From an uncultured Selenomonadales bacterium (GTDB lineage: Bacteria > Bacillota > Negativicutes > Selenomonadales > Selenomonadaceae), in the NCBI GenBank assembly GCA_937877655.1, contig CALFJC010000098.1, positions 1 through 14,368 on the forward strand: a stretch of 14,368 bases of DNA. The letters are read 5' to 3'. Below, one piece after another: positions 14,034 through 14,368 of the stretch. Below the pieces are notes generated by a model. It was not told where the DNA came from, did no database searches, and saw only the letters and a program-made list of their open reading frames with translations. The translations under genes and the position numbers were made by a program. Every line of letters begins with the position of its first letter. Positions within the stretch are counted from its first letter, which is position 1.

Positions 14034-14068
14034 ATTATAAATGCACCTCCCCACTCCGAAATTGTCAA
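14034..14068 (-). promoter_or_regulatory. Weak candidate promoter for the RTX-like gene
   Basis: Perfect TATAAT (14039 to 14034) and perfect TTGACA (14068 to 14063) are present on the minus strand, but 23 bp apart, well over the usual 16-18. Either the -10 works with another -35 or an activator is needed. The leader would be about 30 nt. Confidence 0.35.
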
Positions 14069-14092
14069 GAATTTGAGAAAATTTTTTCTGCA

Positions 14093-14118
14093 CAAAAAAA
14101 TCCCAACCGAAGTCGGGA
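14093..14118 (-). terminator. Intrinsic terminator, duplicated copy
   Basis: On the minus strand TCCCGACTTCGGTTGGGA (14118 to 14101) has one G-T wobble and is followed by seven T residues. It lies 19 nt after the stop of the miaB tail fragment and is part of the direct repeat with 14276-14368. Confidence 0.8.
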
Positions 14119-14136
14119 GAAAAATTTTTTCCAACG

Positions 14137-14259
14137 TCATATTGCCTTGCCTTTCAGCAACCACGTTTGCGCTTGAGAAATTTTTATGTTGACGAGCTCG
14201 CCCGCCTGTTCGTTGCCGTGTTCAAAAAGAATGAGTTTATTGGAGCGCGTTTGTTCCAT
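14137..14259 (-). pseudogene. Duplicated C-terminal fragment of miaB (TRAM domain tail)
   Basis: A 40-codon reading frame from an ATG at 14259, beginning MEQTRSNKLILFEHGNEQ and ending ISQAQTWLLKGKAI before TGA. It resembles the last part of the TRAM RNA-binding domain of MiaB-type methylthiotransferases. The preceding sequence is an A/T-run with no ribosome site, and the radical-SAM body is absent. Its last 16 codons match exactly the end of the neighbouring gene at 14319-14368. This is a fragment left by tandem duplication, not a working enzyme. The ATG is probably an internal codon of the parent gene or was formed at the junction. Confidence 0.75.
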
Positions 14260-14283
14260 GAAAAAAATTTTTTAACAAAAAAA

Positions 14284-14301
14284 TCCCGACCGAAGTCGGG
14301 A
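14284..14301 (-). terminator. Intrinsic terminator after the miaB-like gene
   Basis: A perfect TCCCGAC/GTCGGGA stem with a UUCG-type loop (read on the minus strand), followed by seven T residues (14283 to 14277). It lies 17 nt after the stop codon at 14319 and is the same hairpin as at 145-162. Confidence 0.85.
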
Positions 14302-14318
14302 GAAAAATTTTTCCAACG

Positions 14319-14368
14319 TCATATTGCCTTGCCTTTCAGCAACCACGTTTGCGCTTGAGAAATTTTTA
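14319..14368 (-). CDS. miaB: C-terminal end of a MiaB-like tRNA methylthiotransferase (partial)
   Basis: Only the last 15 codons and the TGA are inside the window, reading KISQAQTWLLKGKAI. The gene continues past the right edge. Identification rests on the longer duplicated copy next door, which shows a TRAM-domain end (RSNKLILFEHGNEQAGELV). MiaB adds a methylthio group to isopentenyl-adenosine 37 of tRNAs. The related TRAM proteins MtaB and RimO are less likely but possible. Confidence 0.6.
   Translation of the reverse strand, partial: KISQAQTWLLKGKAI

Larger units (their letters stand above)
14093..14368. repeat. Tandem direct repeat of a gene 3' end plus terminator (period 182-183 bp)
   Basis: Positions 14093-14186 and 14276-14368 match over about 93 nt with one substitution in the terminator stem and one T-run length difference. 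The 50 coding-side bases (14137-14186 and 14319-14368) are identical. The second copy runs off the window, so the unit is at least this long and probably about 182 bp. Confidence 0.92.

Noticed and set aside
1..14368. CRISPR array or insertion sequence
   Set aside because: The tandem repeats have 7-8-nt units without unique spacers, and no transposase or cas gene is present.

Overview
The window most likely comes from an AT-rich, Gram-negative-type Firmicute of the Negativicutes (Selenomonas-like). This is inferred from gene content, not from a marker gene. The content includes a four-S1-domain ribosomal protein S1 directly behind ispH, a futalosine-pathway menaquinone gene (mqnA), the DUF4160 family, a YjiH-family transporter and a degenerate RTX-like calcium-binding protein. 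Shine-Dalgarno sites are strong (GGAGG type), promoters are often extended -10 (TGnTATAAT), and A5T5-type tracts are common inside and outside genes.

Layout, left to right. Positions 1-255 hold a repeat-rich spacer, a UUCG-loop terminator and a promoter, followed by a plus-strand YjiH/GATE-domain membrane protein (256-1629). A bidirectional terminator separates this from a minus-strand operon read right to left as guaA, mqnA and a polytopic membrane protein of unknown function (5297 to 1673). Upstream of guaA is a 200-nt gap with a plus-strand intrinsic terminator that no gene explains (5340-5465). A second minus-strand operon follows: cbiT, a small unknown protein, and a DUF4160 protein (6599 to 5507). 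Divergent extended -10 promoters near 6630 and 6710 drive cbiT to the left and a shikimate operon to the right. The right-hand operon is a possible 19-codon leader ORF, aroC, aroK, aroB and an OGG-type 8-oxoguanine glycosylase (6760-10388). A 444-nt convergent gap (10389-10832) contains octamer/heptamer inverted tandem repeats, a cluster of three strong hairpins and a terminator. Next are minus-strand ispH-rpsA (12853 to 10833), a degenerate RTX-like protein (13995 to 13123), and the 3' end of a minus-strand gene that looks like miaB. The miaB tail and its terminator are tandemly duplicated, with a 182-bp period.

Functional links: aroB, aroK and aroC supply shikimate-pathway steps ending in chorismate. 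MqnA, on the opposite strand, consumes chorismate to start menaquinone synthesis. GuaA makes GMP. IspH supplies isoprenoid precursors, one use of which is the menaquinone side chain. CbiT belongs to corrin ring synthesis but stands apart from other cobalamin genes here.

The most unusual content is non-coding: the aroC leader ORF, which resembles a diverged copy of the aroC start region; the unexplained terminator-bearing transcript next to guaA; the family of inverted 7/8-mer tandem repeats at several intergenic sites; and the duplicated miaB tail. I found no CRISPR array, tRNA, rRNA or insertion sequence.
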